Of a DNA stretch of 64,000 nucleotides, positions 1-11,950 are shown piece after piece. A program made the position numbers and the translations under genes. Under the pieces are notes generated by a model that saw nothing but the letters and a program-made list of their open reading frames with translations, was not told the DNA's origin and did no database searches. The stretch covers positions 525,001 to 589,000 of the forward strand of contig CAJHZI010000558.1 in the NCBI GenBank assembly GCA_905160935.1, in the 5' to 3' direction. Origin of the DNA: Enchytraeus crypticus. Its lineage: Eukaryota; Annelida; Clitellata; Enchytraeida; Enchytraeidae. Each line of letters begins with the position of its first letter. Position 1 is the first letter of the stretch.

Positions 1-366
1 TTCTGTTAAAACTAGCCCTTTAGTCTTTAAAATTTTAATTCTTTTGAAATAAATATTAATACAAAATAAATACCGGACTTAATCACTCTATCACAGAATA
101 TAATAACTATTTTTGCATTTTGAAGCATTGCTATCCCATAGAGGTTTATATTCAGTTTTATCGAACTTTTATGAACAAAAGTGAACTCACTGATCAACGC
201 TAACATATACTTTCTAGTTATTGGCTAAATAGCTAAATATCTCAATGACCTCTTTTGTTATTTCTTATATATTATTGTCTGCAAGAACGTTTTTATTCTT
301 ATTTACTAACGGTAGTACCCATATAGATGAAACGATTAATATTTATACATATACGATGTATATATA

Positions 367-368
<2 letters not shown>

Positions 369-418
<50 letters not shown>
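369..418. repeat. (TA)n microsatellite
   Basis: About 25 uninterrupted TA units. Confidence 0.97.
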
Positions 419-424
<6 letters not shown>

Positions 425-497
425 TTGTATATACAGTATTTAGTATATTTGTTTATATTATATTATATGTTGGCCTATATATTATATATACATATAT

Positions 498-790
498 CAT
501 CATCATCATCCTCATCATAATCCTCCCTTGAATCCCAGTTTAACTAGGGTCGGGATACAAATAGACTGTCTCAAGTAATCCTTTTTGCTCTACAACACAC
601 CACCAGCCAATCCCCTATTTGAGACTTTTTCATTCGTTTAAATTTTTGTAGCAATTTCTGGAGCCTAGGCGCTCACCAACCGAATGCCCTTTCTGACGTT
701 GGTATGGATCTTGGTGCTTTAGTCGCCTTCTACGACACGTGCAGTCACCGGTTGGTCAATTCTTCAAACAACCCGGACACAACACGGGAA
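498..790. repeat. interspersed repeat family B, copy 1
   Basis: About 290 bp, running from (CAT)n through CCCAGTTTAACTAGGGTCGG and CCTAGGCGCTCACCAACCGA to CAACCCGGACACAACACGGG. The second copy is at 6510-6793. No coding capacity; the (ATC/GAT)n edge suggests a SINE-like tail, read on the minus strand. Confidence 0.75.
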
Positions 791-799
791 ATTATATAT

Positions 800-806
<7 letters not shown>

Positions 807-851
<45 letters not shown>

Positions 852-912
852 TATAATATTACAGACATATAGGCCTATATGTCCTTCCCTCTCTCTCTCG
901 CTCTCTCTCTCA
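807..912. repeat. (TA)n and (CT)n microsatellites
   Basis: A TA run at 807-845 and a CT run at 891-912, directly after repeat family B copy 1. Confidence 0.95.
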
Positions 913-1374
913 CTATGTCCTATGATGAATTTGAGTGAAAATATTAAAATCTGGAAGATTCTGACCGAGACTGAAATCATAATTGACCTGTCATTTAGTC
1001 TGATAAAATTATAAGTGAAATAGTTATCGAAGGCACAAGCATGGAAACTTTATTTATATATTTATTTATTTATTTAGATCACCAAAAGGGGTCATTCAAC
1101 CCTGTACAGTTCACAAGCAATGCAAACAAATAAGTAAATGCAATAAGTGAGCACAATTTAAATGTGAACCATGGTGAACTTAAAACGAAAATATAAAGTA
1201 GAAATTAAAGAATTTAACTTCTATATAAATAATTATTTAGAGTAAGCTGGACACAATATAAAATACGACATTGTGTTGTGGGGTTATGGAATGTTGGCGG
1301 AGATAATAAGGATACAATGTTAGGCCATTAATTACAAAGAAGACGATGATTTTGAATGTTCGTGGAGATAACTT

Positions 1375-1452
1375 TCAGGTACTTCTATGGATATAAAGTA
1401 CTTCCAGGGTGCTTTAGTTCGTTTGGGTACTTTATATTCATCAAGTACCTGA
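1375..1452. repeat. imperfect inverted repeat
   Basis: TCAGGTACTT...ATATAAAGTAC on the left pairs with GTACTTTATAT...AAGTACCTGA on the right; ~28-bp arms, about 22-bp spacer. Confidence 0.6.
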
Positions 1453-2029
1453 ATCACCATTAGCTTCAGTCTGTGGCGATGTAATTAGGATATCTGGCTT
1501 TGGATCAGTATTTGTGGGTTGAAGTAATGGGTTCCCCCGTCACTGACATAGTTTTAAAGGGATGAAACTGACGTTAGCATTAGCTTTATCGGCTTTACTT
1601 TTTATAAAGAGATGAACTTAGAAGACAAATTTTATATACAAATGAAAATGTCATATATCTAAAGAAGGACATTACACAAATTGAGTTAAAACAATTTGAT
1701 ATACAGTATATACAATTGTAACTAGGCCTATAATACAAATATATGAAAAGAGCGACATAATAATAGTATAGTCATGATATATTAGAAAAGTATAGTCGTA
1801 TAATACTAGTCATGGTAAAATATTATTATAGCAACATAATAATAGTTATATTATATGTTGTAGTCGTAATGCCATAGTTCTAACATAATGTAACATTGCA
1901 AATACTGTTAAGTATATAAGAATTTATAATTATAATTATATAATGATTTATTAATGTAACAATAATATAACGAAGTTTAAGTTAATATTAATATATGATA
2001 CTATTATATATAGCGATTAGTTAATAACT

Positions 2030-2190
2030 GATATATTGATTAATTGATTAACTAATTGATTGATTAATTTTTCTTTGACTAATTGATTATTTTACTGAGT
2101 GATCGATAGATTAAATGAACGAATGAGTGATCGAAGAACTAATCTATTAATTAATTAATTCAATTAATTAATCAATTGACTGATAAACTG
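2030..2190. repeat. degenerate ATTGATTA/ATTAATTA simple repeat
   Basis: Low-complexity AT-rich stretch made of tetranucleotide-like steps (ATTG, ATTA, ACTG). Confidence 0.7.
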
Positions 2191-2825
2191 ACTTGTTTCT
2201 TTAACAGTGAAATAAAAGTAAAAACTAAATGTGTGCTATCAATGCAATTTTAGTGCGTATTTATCAAACATAGCAATCCATTTTTTCTTTGGACACTTCT
2301 AAATTAACGACGAAAAACAGCAGTTTCAAACAACTACGACTGTTAGTTGCTCTTGGTTTCTCCTAAAGATTTCTGTTTCCTGTTGTCTATTTTCTCTCGC
2401 GACGTGGTAACATTTGAGCGAATGAACACGCGTTGAGAACGTCGAGTTTTGCTGTAAAGTGAAGACAAAGTAACGCGATGCTGACAATTAGTTCAATCAG
2501 TGACTCGCCATCAACCAAGCCTCGTTCTCTCTCTCAATGCTCTCTTTCTGTCTTTTACTCTTTCCTGCCAACGTTGTTAAATAACTGGGCTGACAGTGCT
2601 CGACATGATTTAGATTTGAACTGCAGCAACTTGTTTATGGGTATAAGTTAAACCTGATGCGACGTTAAAGCCTTTTTAAAAAATATAAAATGTGTGGGCA
2701 TGAGCCCCCCCCCCCCCAGCCAGTATATCCCTCCCAGTGATCTTAGATCTTCCACCCTACTCAGTGAATAATTTTCGATTTGACATTATTAGAATAGGTT
2801 CAATTTGATCAATTTGGTCAAAAGC

Positions 2826-2885
2826 ATGGTCATCAATAGGGTCAACAACAGGGTCAACAACAGGGTTAACAAATGGGTCAACTTT
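2826..2885. repeat. short tandem repeat, ~12-bp unit CAGGGTCAACAA
   Basis: About four to five imperfect units in intergenic DNA. Confidence 0.75.
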
Positions 2886-5392
2886 ATTTCATTTATATTT
2901 TGCTCGCGCCACTTCAGTGAAAAATTTAATAAGCCTTTTTATTTTTCAGTTTGAGCCATTTTGGGAGATGCGCCCTCCTAGTAAACATTATTTTAAAATT
3001 CCATGAATGTAAACATTTTCATCTTTGTTACGTTCAATAAAGAAATTAGACTGCAAGTATATAATCAATTAACAGTTACATAACCTTTATTACTGACAGT
3101 TCCAAAGTATAGAAGATTTAGAAATATTTTAATTATTCAACTTACATATACCATATACAAAATTCTTTTAGTTTCTTAAGTTGAATTTACTTTAACTTTT
3201 ATTAGCGATATATTTTGCTGGATATAATTTATATGCGTGTAATTACAATATAGCGAATATGAAAAGAAATTAAAATGATTGTAGGAAAGTGTCATGTCCG
3301 ATCAATGAAAGACTCTTTATTTTTTAGAGCTCTCATTTCTTTTGTTCACTCTTTTCTCTCAGCATTCTGTGCAACAATTTAACACATTGAGTTCAAAATC
3401 GTTCGTTCCTCTTCCATCTTTCTATTATTCGTACAACTTCAGACACGGTCTACAAACGCAATTCTCGCATCTGTCCGTTAGTCTGCCGGAAGTCCGGACA
3501 ACCTTCCGAAAGGATTGAGTAAAATGGAGTAACCCTATCAATCTTACTCAGCCAGTGGGTAATGAAGCTACCGAATCTCAAACGACAGTGCTAACGCATT
3601 TATCAGGTGTAGCAAAGATAAATCGTTAGAAAGTCTTTCAATTATAGAAACTTGCCAACTGCTTCACGGGCTGACTTGCAATGCTCCAAAAATCAATTAC
3701 AACTTCTAATTTCTCTCTGAAAATCTAGACATAAGACTGCGAAAAATCGATAGATAGATATTTTTATTACTCTTATTATCGATTCAGGATGTGCTTTGAT
3801 CTTCAGCAAGACTAGGACCAAGTTACATTTGGTTGTCTAAGCCAGTGGCATTGTGGGTTAGATTACAGAGTGCAGATCAAGAGGTACGAAGTAAAATTCC
3901 ATATGTTCATATTCTTAAAAGATCTGACATTCTTTCGATAGAAAAAAATCAACGTTAAATTCAGCTTTAGGTTCTTTTGCGATTGATAATATAAGAAAGA
4001 GAAAAATAGCGCTATCGAGGTGAAGATAATGTTAGCCTATTACTGTACTTAAAACACGCCTACAAGACTCTAAATAAGCAATAAGTATAAGGGATAACAT
4101 TTGTCGGGATGTTTGGCGATCTAGCAGTAAAGCTCGTCAACTGACGGGCTTTACAGCCATTACTTAATAATTCTCGTGAGATATCGCTGCTTTTTAAAGA
4201 CGAGAAATTATCGCATGCCAGATTTCGAATAGTCTACTGTATTAACTCATTACGAACCAATTGTAACAGATTCGCTAACTCCAAAAAAATTAAAAAGCTT
4301 GGACCACATCCTATAAAATGCTATCGGTAATTGAAATTCGAACATCAGAATTAAACATAAACTGCCTACCACCTCAAGAATAGCAGCTGAGCCTTTGCAT
4401 AGCAAAGCCCCGTCTACAATGTTGAAAAGAATAATATTTTATGACTTGATTCAAAGTGGTTCCGCTTTCGAGCTATTAAATCAGGTTCGTCGATGGTATT
4501 CCCAGAGCAAGCTAGATAATCAACTGATCTGAAGCATTTTATTCTCTCGCACAGAATCGGATAAATACATTTAAAATTAGTATTTTATTGCTATTCAGTT
4601 GTAAATTAATTTGTGAGTTTTATTTTTGTTTGTTTCAGTCTAGAAACCTGTCTGAACCAACTTAAACCAGCTTAAACCAGTTGCAGCCAGTCTGAACTAG
4701 CCTAAACATTAATCGTACTACGAGTATGGCATATGGAGAAAATACCAGCGAAAAAGATTCAGTAGCATCATCAGTAAAAAATAATTGAAGCTCTGTCGTA
4801 GTTCATGAGAAAACTACGCTCGAAACACAAAGCAAACGTTGAAAATAGATCGTGCTATTTATAAATATTCTTCGAAAAGAATTAGATTGTGCTACTTGCG
4901 TGTATTCTTCGGCAATTAACTGGAAAATTGATTTGTTATTGCTTGAGAATACACGTAGTAAGCTCGATCACAACATCATATGGAGACGTGGAAACAGGAG
5001 AATTCTAAGCTACAGCTACACGTAGCTGATTTATCTACACAGTAAAATATCCAGTGGGATGTGACGAATATTCTCCTCCTCTGATTCACTCTGGAACTCC
5101 TCTAAAGATAAACTACTGTTGTGGGATTCTGATGACTTTGTACTTAGTATGCACAGAATTAATCGAGTAATAAAATAATATCGCCTGGTTTGATTTATAA
5201 TATTGAGATTTTTCTCCGTTAGATAATCTGTGTTGTTGATTCAGTGTGAAACGTTTCTTTAGCTAATGGAAGGGGAACTAAATGTTTCAATTACTTAACA
5301 GAATTTACGGTTAAAAGTCTTCCTACTACAGCCATATGAGTAAAATGAATTGTAGTGGCAATGTTAGTCAACTGCCTTAGAACTAAATCAAT

Positions 5393-5465
5393 CAGCCAAT
5401 CAATCAATAGGAATTCAACGTCCTGTTCTGTTCATAAGGCAATGCCAAGGGACGTCTCAAGTAGA
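5393..5465 (-). mobile_element. SINE-like 3' domain (GGGACGTC family)
   Basis: Minus strand: GAGACGTCCCTTGGCATTGC, a spacer and AACAGGACGTTGAATTCC followed by a TTGATTG-type tail. The same module recurs at 14497, 31637, 41781 and 57802. Confidence 0.5.
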
Positions 5466-5804
5466 CATAGCGTCAACAGTCGCCAAAGCACCACACGATG
5501 ACTACTGAATATGCAGATTATATTAAATTTCACCAATTACCATATTGTTATAAAGATTATTGAAATGATTAATTTTGTGTGGTTTTGTGGTAGGGGTGGG
5601 ATTAGCAACTTAGAGCAGTTGATACAACATGCAGCTCATAGTCATGAGACTTTGATTCAAAGCCCAGGTCAATTAAATATTAGTCGTAAGACGGAAATTT
5701 AAAATGCATCATAAATTGGAAACACTCCGACCAAAATACCCTACTGCTGCAATCTCATCTCAGATGTTTACTGTCACAAGTGTACCCACAAGTTTACTGT
5801 TAGA

Positions 5805-5885
5805 GGGAATATTGCTGGGTATTGAACCCGTCTCCTCTTGCCTATGAGGCACGCGTGCTATCTTGCTCTACCATCACCCTTTAGT
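5805..5885 (-). mobile_element. tRNA-like SINE head
   Basis: On the minus strand GGGTGATGGTAGAGCAAGA (A-box/D-arm-like) and ACGGGTTCAATACCCAGC (T-arm/B box) are about 40 bases apart, with a hairpin between them (TGCCTCATAGGCA). Not a working tRNA: the acceptor stem does not pair. Confidence 0.55.
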
Positions 5886-6509
5886 TGAGATAATTATATC
5901 TTGAATATACATGACATTTAATTAATACATATTTGAGTTTTACTGGAAAGATGCAGTTAACTCGGAATGTTTATTACTGGAGTTAAAACTGAGATATTGG
6001 CAAGATAAGTTATTTAAGTCTCCGACCACATCACTGGTTGTAGAGTTCGAATACTAATCCCGACACTCACTTTTACAAGATGAAACCAACATTTACCTCG
6101 CTTTCAGTTAGAATTTAATTTTAGCACTATACTTGTACATGTAGGCCTATATTCAAGCTCGTTGTATGAAAAAGTTTAGAAGAATTACTTAGATTATTGT
6201 GCACAAAGACTTTGAAAAGCTTTGAAAATCTTGTTCACAATCGTACAAAGATAAAATGGAAAGTATTTAAAATATGCCATATATTTAGAAGAACGATGAA
6301 TGATTCTCTGACTATAGAGACAAAAATAATCCAAGCATATAAGTTAAATATAGGCTACTATGACATAAAAACATAAAAATGATCATTTAAATCAAAACAT
6401 AGTTTATAAGTTATACGATCATATGATCATATAAAACATATTGCAAATTGACTGTTTTATTTATATTTTGTGATTGTTGTTGTTTTGTCAGTTAAACTGT
6501 TTTGTTTCA

Positions 6510-6793
6510 TCATAATCATCCTCCTCCCTTGTATCCCAGTTTAACCAGGGTCGGGATACAAACAGACTGTCTCCTATCCTCTCTGTCCTACACGACACCA
6601 CCAGCCAATTCGTTATTTGAGACTTTTCCATACGTTTAAATTTTTAGCAATTTTTGAAGCCTAGGCGCTCACCAACCGAGCGCCCTTTCTGACGTTTTTA
6701 TGGATCTTAGTGCTTTATTTAATAGTCGCATTCTACGACACGTGCATGCACCGGTTGGTCAATTCTTCAAACAACCCGGACGCAACACGGGGA
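6510..6793. repeat. interspersed repeat family B, copy 2
   Basis: Same order of blocks as copy 1 and high identity (roughly 85-90% by eye), including CACGTGCATGCACCGGTTGG near the end. I could not assign it to a known class. Confidence 0.75.
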
Positions 6794-8222
6794 AGTTACA
6801 ATACTTTATTTAAACTCACTATATTTTCGTAGCAAGAAAAGTCGTCGTTAAAATTTATATTCATGTAAGATAAGTTCGAGGAGTACGTATTGTATGTATA
6901 TTGTTAGCTCTGTTCTTCAGTAACTATTATTTTCATAGACTGAATGAGCAACTCAAAGCTATTAAATCTCCAACTGCATCTAGAAATAAAACGGTGCTAA
7001 GATTCAGAATTAATACAGTTAAAGCTCTCGATTCTGCGTAAGATGAAACAGATGTTAAACATGTTGTTTATATCTAATTTAGTATTGAGGTTACAGTTTT
7101 TATTAATTATTTAGTTTACAACTACTTGTACATATGTTGAATGTTTTACCTTTTATCACAAATTACTTTAGGATCAAAATTCTATTTTTCAACTTTTTCA
7201 TACAAAAATACGACGAAAGTCAATGAGCCCTATAATCTCCTTAGTGCCTGAAAATGTTGATAACGCCATTAGAAGATTTTAGAAGTTGAGCGCATGTGCG
7301 ATGAAGAATATGGAACAAGATGAGAAAGGACATAGAGACAGCGTAAGATCCTGGTATTAGGTGAGAGAAGTAATAAATGGAAGAAGTTGTTCATTTCTTA
7401 TTCTTTGCTCGACTCGCTATACTAGGATTTTAACGCCTAGAGCAAGTCACAGGGGACGTGGGCTCTCGCTGACCGCCACTCACCTTATTACTAATTCAAA
7501 GCTCCCTTCTCTCTTTCTCCACCTCTCTTCTAATTCCACTCGTTTTCTTTCGCTCTTGCCCTCTCGCCATCTCTTCCCATCTCTAAGACTTCCTCCAATG
7601 ATCTGGTTCGTAATGCTAACGTGTACTTTTGCTTGTCCTTCTCTTTCTTTAGTTTGTTTTGTCACTCAGTCTCCTTTAACGTTCAATTTACTGTTGTCTG
7701 AGTCTCTTCCTTCATTTCCATGTACATTGTTACATCTCTGTCTCTGTTTATCAACTTTGACTAAAGCTCTAAAATATGTTCATTTATTGCTCTAAAATAT
7801 AACTCATTCTTTCTATCTACCTATAATCTATTTCTCTGTGTCTTTGTCTCTGTCTCTGTCTCTTTCTCTCTATCTCTCTCTCTCGATCTCTTTACCGTTC
7901 TCTAATTCATTTTCTTTCCTTCGCCCTCCATAATTCTTTGTTTTTTCTCACTGTCGCTCTTCTACACGTATCTAACTACATCTCTTCTCTAACTATATCT
8001 CTTCACTAAATTGGAGCTATAGGCCTATCTAGCTGTATCTGTTTAACTCCCGATTGCTTTTTTTCATACACATTCGGTTTATATTCGGTTTATGTCCAAT
8101 ATATATATATATATAAGATTAACCAAAATATCAAATTTATTAAACTTAGACCTACATGATAATTAAAAGTCAAAGGGTTCGAAATCTTTTTCTATCTATA
8201 TCTCTTTCTCTGTGCTTTATTT

Positions 8223-8301
<79 letters not shown>

Positions 8302-9782
8302 TTATCTCAACCATTTTGTGCCTCTCATATGTTATTCGCACTCACTCGTTATATGCATTACACCACCACTACCACCACCACCACAACAACAACCACAACC
8401 ACCACCATCATCGTCATTCGTTTTATGCACTACACTACCACCACCACCACCACCACAATCATCATCATCATCATAATCATCATCATCATCAATTCAGCAT
8501 CATCATTGTCATCATCGCCATCATCGTCGTGCGTTAATTTCAGACATAGGACTAAATCCATAAGACACTGCATTTATTAATACACTGACAGATACAAATA
8601 GGAAAAAGGATCGAATAGTTCTTATCAGAAAACAAAAATTAACTTAAATTGTACATTGACATGGAAGAAATTAGAGCCTTATTAGACTCTTGAACACGTT
8701 TTTAACAAACTAGATCGTGAGTTATATATAGCACAGTGTTAATTACCGACAACCCAATAAGTAAAATCAATTCATTTACCATACAATACTCTCAAAAATT
8801 TAAAAGAAAATTTGACATGTTTATTTGTATTGCATGTATGACTTCATACGGTTAAAAATAGCTAAATTAAAATAATTCAAAGGGCTCTATCATAAAACAT
8901 TAACAAAAACTAAATAGTTTCAATTTCGCAACGAGAGAGCTTAAGCCAAATTTCGTCATGAATCTATATCATTGCATCATTATTCCATACGCAGTGATAT
9001 AAATTTTGAAAGTATCCCATCAAACACTGTCCCGTCCTTTATCCTTAATCGTAATTTTAGTATACAGTATATCTTTAAATATATTAATCTCTCTATCTTT
9101 ATATATTTAATGTATTAGTACTGCATTACTTTAAGCGGAAATACTTGTAATTAAGCAAATTAACGAAATTATATAGTTGTTTATAATTTATAACGGATTT
9201 TTCCTACCATAGTATTTTCCAGTGAACCTCCCTGGTATTTTCCAACTTTTTTGCGTGGCAGCGTTTTCATTTTTCTTTGTTTACAGATCGGCGCACAGCT
9301 GATATCATTGCGCATAAAACCTTTAAAATCTTAAAGAAATGAATCTCTTTAGTTAATTATTATTAGGAAATTTAACATTACACTCACCAATCATAGTATT
9401 ATCTTTATTGTAGATGACATCAAATCGTGGCATGACATAAAATCGGTATGCTTTATGGATTATGCTTTTACGAAAGTATTAACATCGTAAAAAGCTTCTA
9501 ATATTCACTCATGTTACATTGAGCTTTATGATTCAAAGAGCTAAATTATTGTTGTTTTGATAGCAGTTGCATTTTTATAATAAGTATTTTGACTATATAG
9601 CTTATATTAAATTTGGTAATTTTTATAAGTTTAGTGGTAGTTTAACATTTAAAAAGAGATATTCATGTTTTTTTCTGCTTAGTTTTGATGATTAATAAGG
9701 TTATACGTTCTTTGTGTGATGTAATCGTGGTTATTTGCCGTAGGCGGGGAACATGCATAGCAAAACACAAAGGATGTCTGCT
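6794..9782. other. intergenic DNA, pyrimidine-rich then AT-rich
   Basis: 7440-7960 is rich in CT on the plus strand and gives long but meaningless open frames (LSLS-type). Microsatellites lie at 8225-8526. No gene recognised. Confidence 0.7.
8225..8526. repeat. compound (CT)n(TA)n, (ACC)n and (ATC)n microsatellite
   Basis: CT at 8225-8269, TA at 8269-8299, then ACC and ATC/ATA tracts to 8526. The open frames here are only translations of the repeats. Confidence 0.95.
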
Positions 9783-10013
9783 TGATTATACTGAAATGAT
9801 CAACTATGTCGATATCTATCACTTTTAATACCACATGTTTAAACCATTGGGCAATTTAGACAATTTTTCGTATGACCAGTCCAGTGAATGTCTGAGATTA
9901 TACTCTGAGATCAGCGCGACTGGGATTCGAACCCACAAGGGTTCATTTCGCCTCAGGATCTGCCATTTGAAAGTTCATGATGTTACCCCGACGCTATTAA
10001 GACATTCTAACAA
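9783..10013 (-). mobile_element. tRNA-derived SINE, family A, copy 1
   Basis: On the minus strand: an A-box-like TAGCGTCGGGGTAAC, then the B box GGGTTCGAATCCC, a body, and a tail ending TTGATCATTTCA. It lies 280 bp upstream of the PxY-NHL start codon. Confidence 0.8.
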
Positions 10014-10291
10014 GTAACTTTACTAAGCAGTAATGATACAAATTTTATTTGTTAATTTCTTGCAGCCCTCATCTGACGTAGTTGTTAGCTTTTGCGTGTG
10101 AAAACAAAAACTTTTGATTTTAGGCCTAATTGCAGATTTAAAAGCGATATAAACTTTTACGCCCTTAAATTTTCAATTTTGCATTTTTAGAAACTTTTAC
10201 ATGCTTTAATTTAAAATTTTGCATTTTGCAGATTTTTCTACACGTGCATCTAGAAATCAACAATTTTCATTGGTGATTGATAAAAGCAGTC

Positions 10292-11950
10292 ATGACAGCA
10301 CGCAAGGGTCGACCACCTCCCTATAATCCCGGATTTTCCTCTGATCACGCTTTGAATCCTTCTATCTATCCACCAAGATCTCCTCATAGACTGCCAATGG
10401 CTCCGCCAGCTCCATCATACGAGGAGGAAGACAGAGACGCATTTGGTGAACCACATACTGGATCATATGCATCTCGACAACATTCTCGACCACCGCCCCC
10501 TCCGCCTAGGTTTTACTCTTCTCTCCCAAGATCAGCAAGAAGACCTGTCCTAGTAAGTGATGGTCACCTGCCAACTTATGAAGAAACCATGTCGCCTAGC
10601 CAGAATAATCTACCGCATAATGCTATTGGTTTTGAGGCTATAGCATCGGTTAGTAGACATCCCCATGCAAGAGCACGTCTGCCTATGTCACCTGAAGCGC
10701 AACAGAATTTTTATGTACCACCGACATCAAATTCCGCTGCGGGAAGATGTTCTGTTCCTCCTTATCTTACTTGCGAAAGTCCTGCAGAAATTAGTGCGAC
10801 AGCGGGAAATAGCTTGTGTCAGAATTGTAGTTCACATTTGGCTGCTAGTCCACAGAATCACAGTGTCAACGAGCAAAGGATACCGTCTGTTGTTTCTGTG
10901 CCACAAAGACCCCGTTCTAATAGTGCAGTTCAGATGCCTTATTCTAGTTTTCGTAGTCCTAGTGATATAAATGCTAATCCTCAACATTCTAGACAAAGAG
11001 CTATTAATTTTCCATCTGAAAAACTAGATCGATGCCTTGATTTTGAAGGTTATGTAGAAAGAAATAATGAAGGCAAGCAGAATTTGGCTTCAGTTTATGC
11101 ATTGCAAGATTTGTTGCTATTAATAGACTCTCAGAGTATGTTTGTTAAGATTTATAGTTTACAGGATGCAAATAGAAATGCTATTGATCAACGTGGTATA
11201 AGGCAACGTGCTACTGGTGGTGAAGCCACATTTAATTTGTTATTCTCATTCAAGGTTGTAGGTGTGAAATGCGGTAGCATTTGGACTAAGGAAAAACTTC
11301 TGTTGGTGACTCATAGGGGTGTTCGCATAACTTCCGTAGATGGAAAACTTATTCATGAAATAAATATTCCGGGTGTCATCTCTGTAAAACCATTTCAACG
11401 TGGTTTTGCAGTAGCACTATCTCAGAATTTGAGAATATTTACTGGAATTGATTACGGTCAAACCACTGCTATGTCTCGTTTCTACAGGCAGAAAGTTTTC
11501 AGGAAGAAGTACTACAAGTTAATGGAAATATCAGACATTGAGTCCACTGGCAGAAACAGGCTTGTTGTTGTTGATGTTGGTGCTGGCATTATCTACATCA
11601 TAAACAGTGACGGCAAAATAGAAACAAAAATAAATCCTTCCCTACTTACTTGTGGTGCTCTAAGTCGGACTGTTATGTCTGTATGTGTTGATAAATATGA
11701 TAGTGTATTTGTAGCGGATAGCGGAAACAGGCGAGTCTTACAGTTTCTTGCAAGCGGATCGTACATGGCAACACTGATTCAGTTTTCCTCTCCCAGAGCT
11801 GCCAGCGTTAGGAGCCTTAATGCACTGAATGGCAACGACTCTGATGTAGTGCCTACTATACAAGCTGTCGCCATTACAACTGATGGAAAGTTAGCTGTGA
11901 TTGTTGGTTGTGAGAAATACTCAGAAGTTCGCTTATATAGGTTTCTATAA
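10292..11950 (+). CDS. PxY-motif, NHL-repeat beta-propeller protein (intronless)
   Basis: Single open frame of 552 codons. I take the ATG at 10292 as start because it is the first ATG after an in-frame TGA at 10274. The N-terminal ~110 residues are proline-rich and carry three PxY-like motifs: PPPY at residues 8-11, APSYEEE near 40-46 and LPTYEE at 93-98, plus a six-proline run before RFY. Such motifs bind WW domains, for example those of NEDD4-family ubiquitin ligases. Residues ~110-240 are low-complexity and Ser/Asn/Gln-rich. From ~265 to the end the chain has beta-propeller character, with a clear NHL repeat near residues 463-500 (VCVDKYDSVFVADSGNRRVL). No RING, B-box, signal peptide or membrane segment is visible, so it is not a full TRIM-NHL protein. 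An adaptor role is inference. The lack of introns contrasts with the heavily split TDRD3 in the same window and may mean retrogene origin. Confidence 0.8.
   Translation: MTARKGRPPPYNPGFSSDHALNPSIYPPRSPHRLPMAPPAPSYEEEDRDAFGEPHTGSYASRQHSRPPPPPPRFYSSLPRSARRPVLVSDGHLPTYEETMSPSQNNLPHNAIGFEAIASVSRHPHARARLPMSPEAQQNFYVPPTSNSAAGRCSVPPYLTCESPAEISATAGNSLCQNCSSHLAASPQNHSVNEQRIPSVVSVPQRPRSNSAVQMPYSSFRSPSDINANPQHSRQRAINFPSEKLDRCLDFEGYVERNNEGKQNLASVYALQDLLLLIDSQSMFVKIYSLQDANRNAIDQRGIRQRATGGEATFNLLFSFKVVGVKCGSIWTKEKLLLVTHRGVRITSVDGKLIHEINIPGVISVKPFQRGFAVALSQNLRIFTGIDYGQTTAMSRFYRQKVFRKKYYKLMEISDIESTGRNRLVVVDVGAGIIYIINSDGKIETKINPSLLTCGALSRTVMSVCVDKYDSVFVADSGNRRVLQFLASGSYMATLIQFSSPRAASVRSLNALNGNDSDVVPTIQAVAITTDGKLAVIVGCEKYSEVRLYRFL

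Larger units (their letters stand above)
1021..5392. other. intergenic DNA, no gene seen
   Basis: AT-rich, stops frequent in all frames. It contains the inverted repeat at 1375, simple repeats near 2030 and 2826, a C-run at 2706 and a tight hairpin at 4127-4154 (GTAAAGCTCGTCA pairing with TGACGGGCTTTAC). Nothing else recognised. Confidence 0.7.

Noticed and set aside
739-1014. Open frame of 91 codons rich in IY and LS repeats
   Set aside because: It is translation of (TA)n and (CT)n microsatellites; no start context or family match.
5805-5885. Considered as a genuine tRNA gene
   Set aside because: Acceptor stem does not pair and the anticodon loop is too short; SINE head is the better reading.
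7361-7795. 144-codon open frame
   Set aside because: Pyrimidine-rich DNA lacks stops in this frame; composition is Leu/Ser/Pro with no domain and no splice signals.
8340-8530. Considered as a CRISPR-like or coding His/Thr-rich repeat
   Set aside because: Trinucleotide microsatellite in animal DNA; no spacers or gene structure.
8212-8580. 122-codon frame with poly-Thr and poly-Ile
   Set aside because: Pure product of CT, TA, ACC and ATC repeats.
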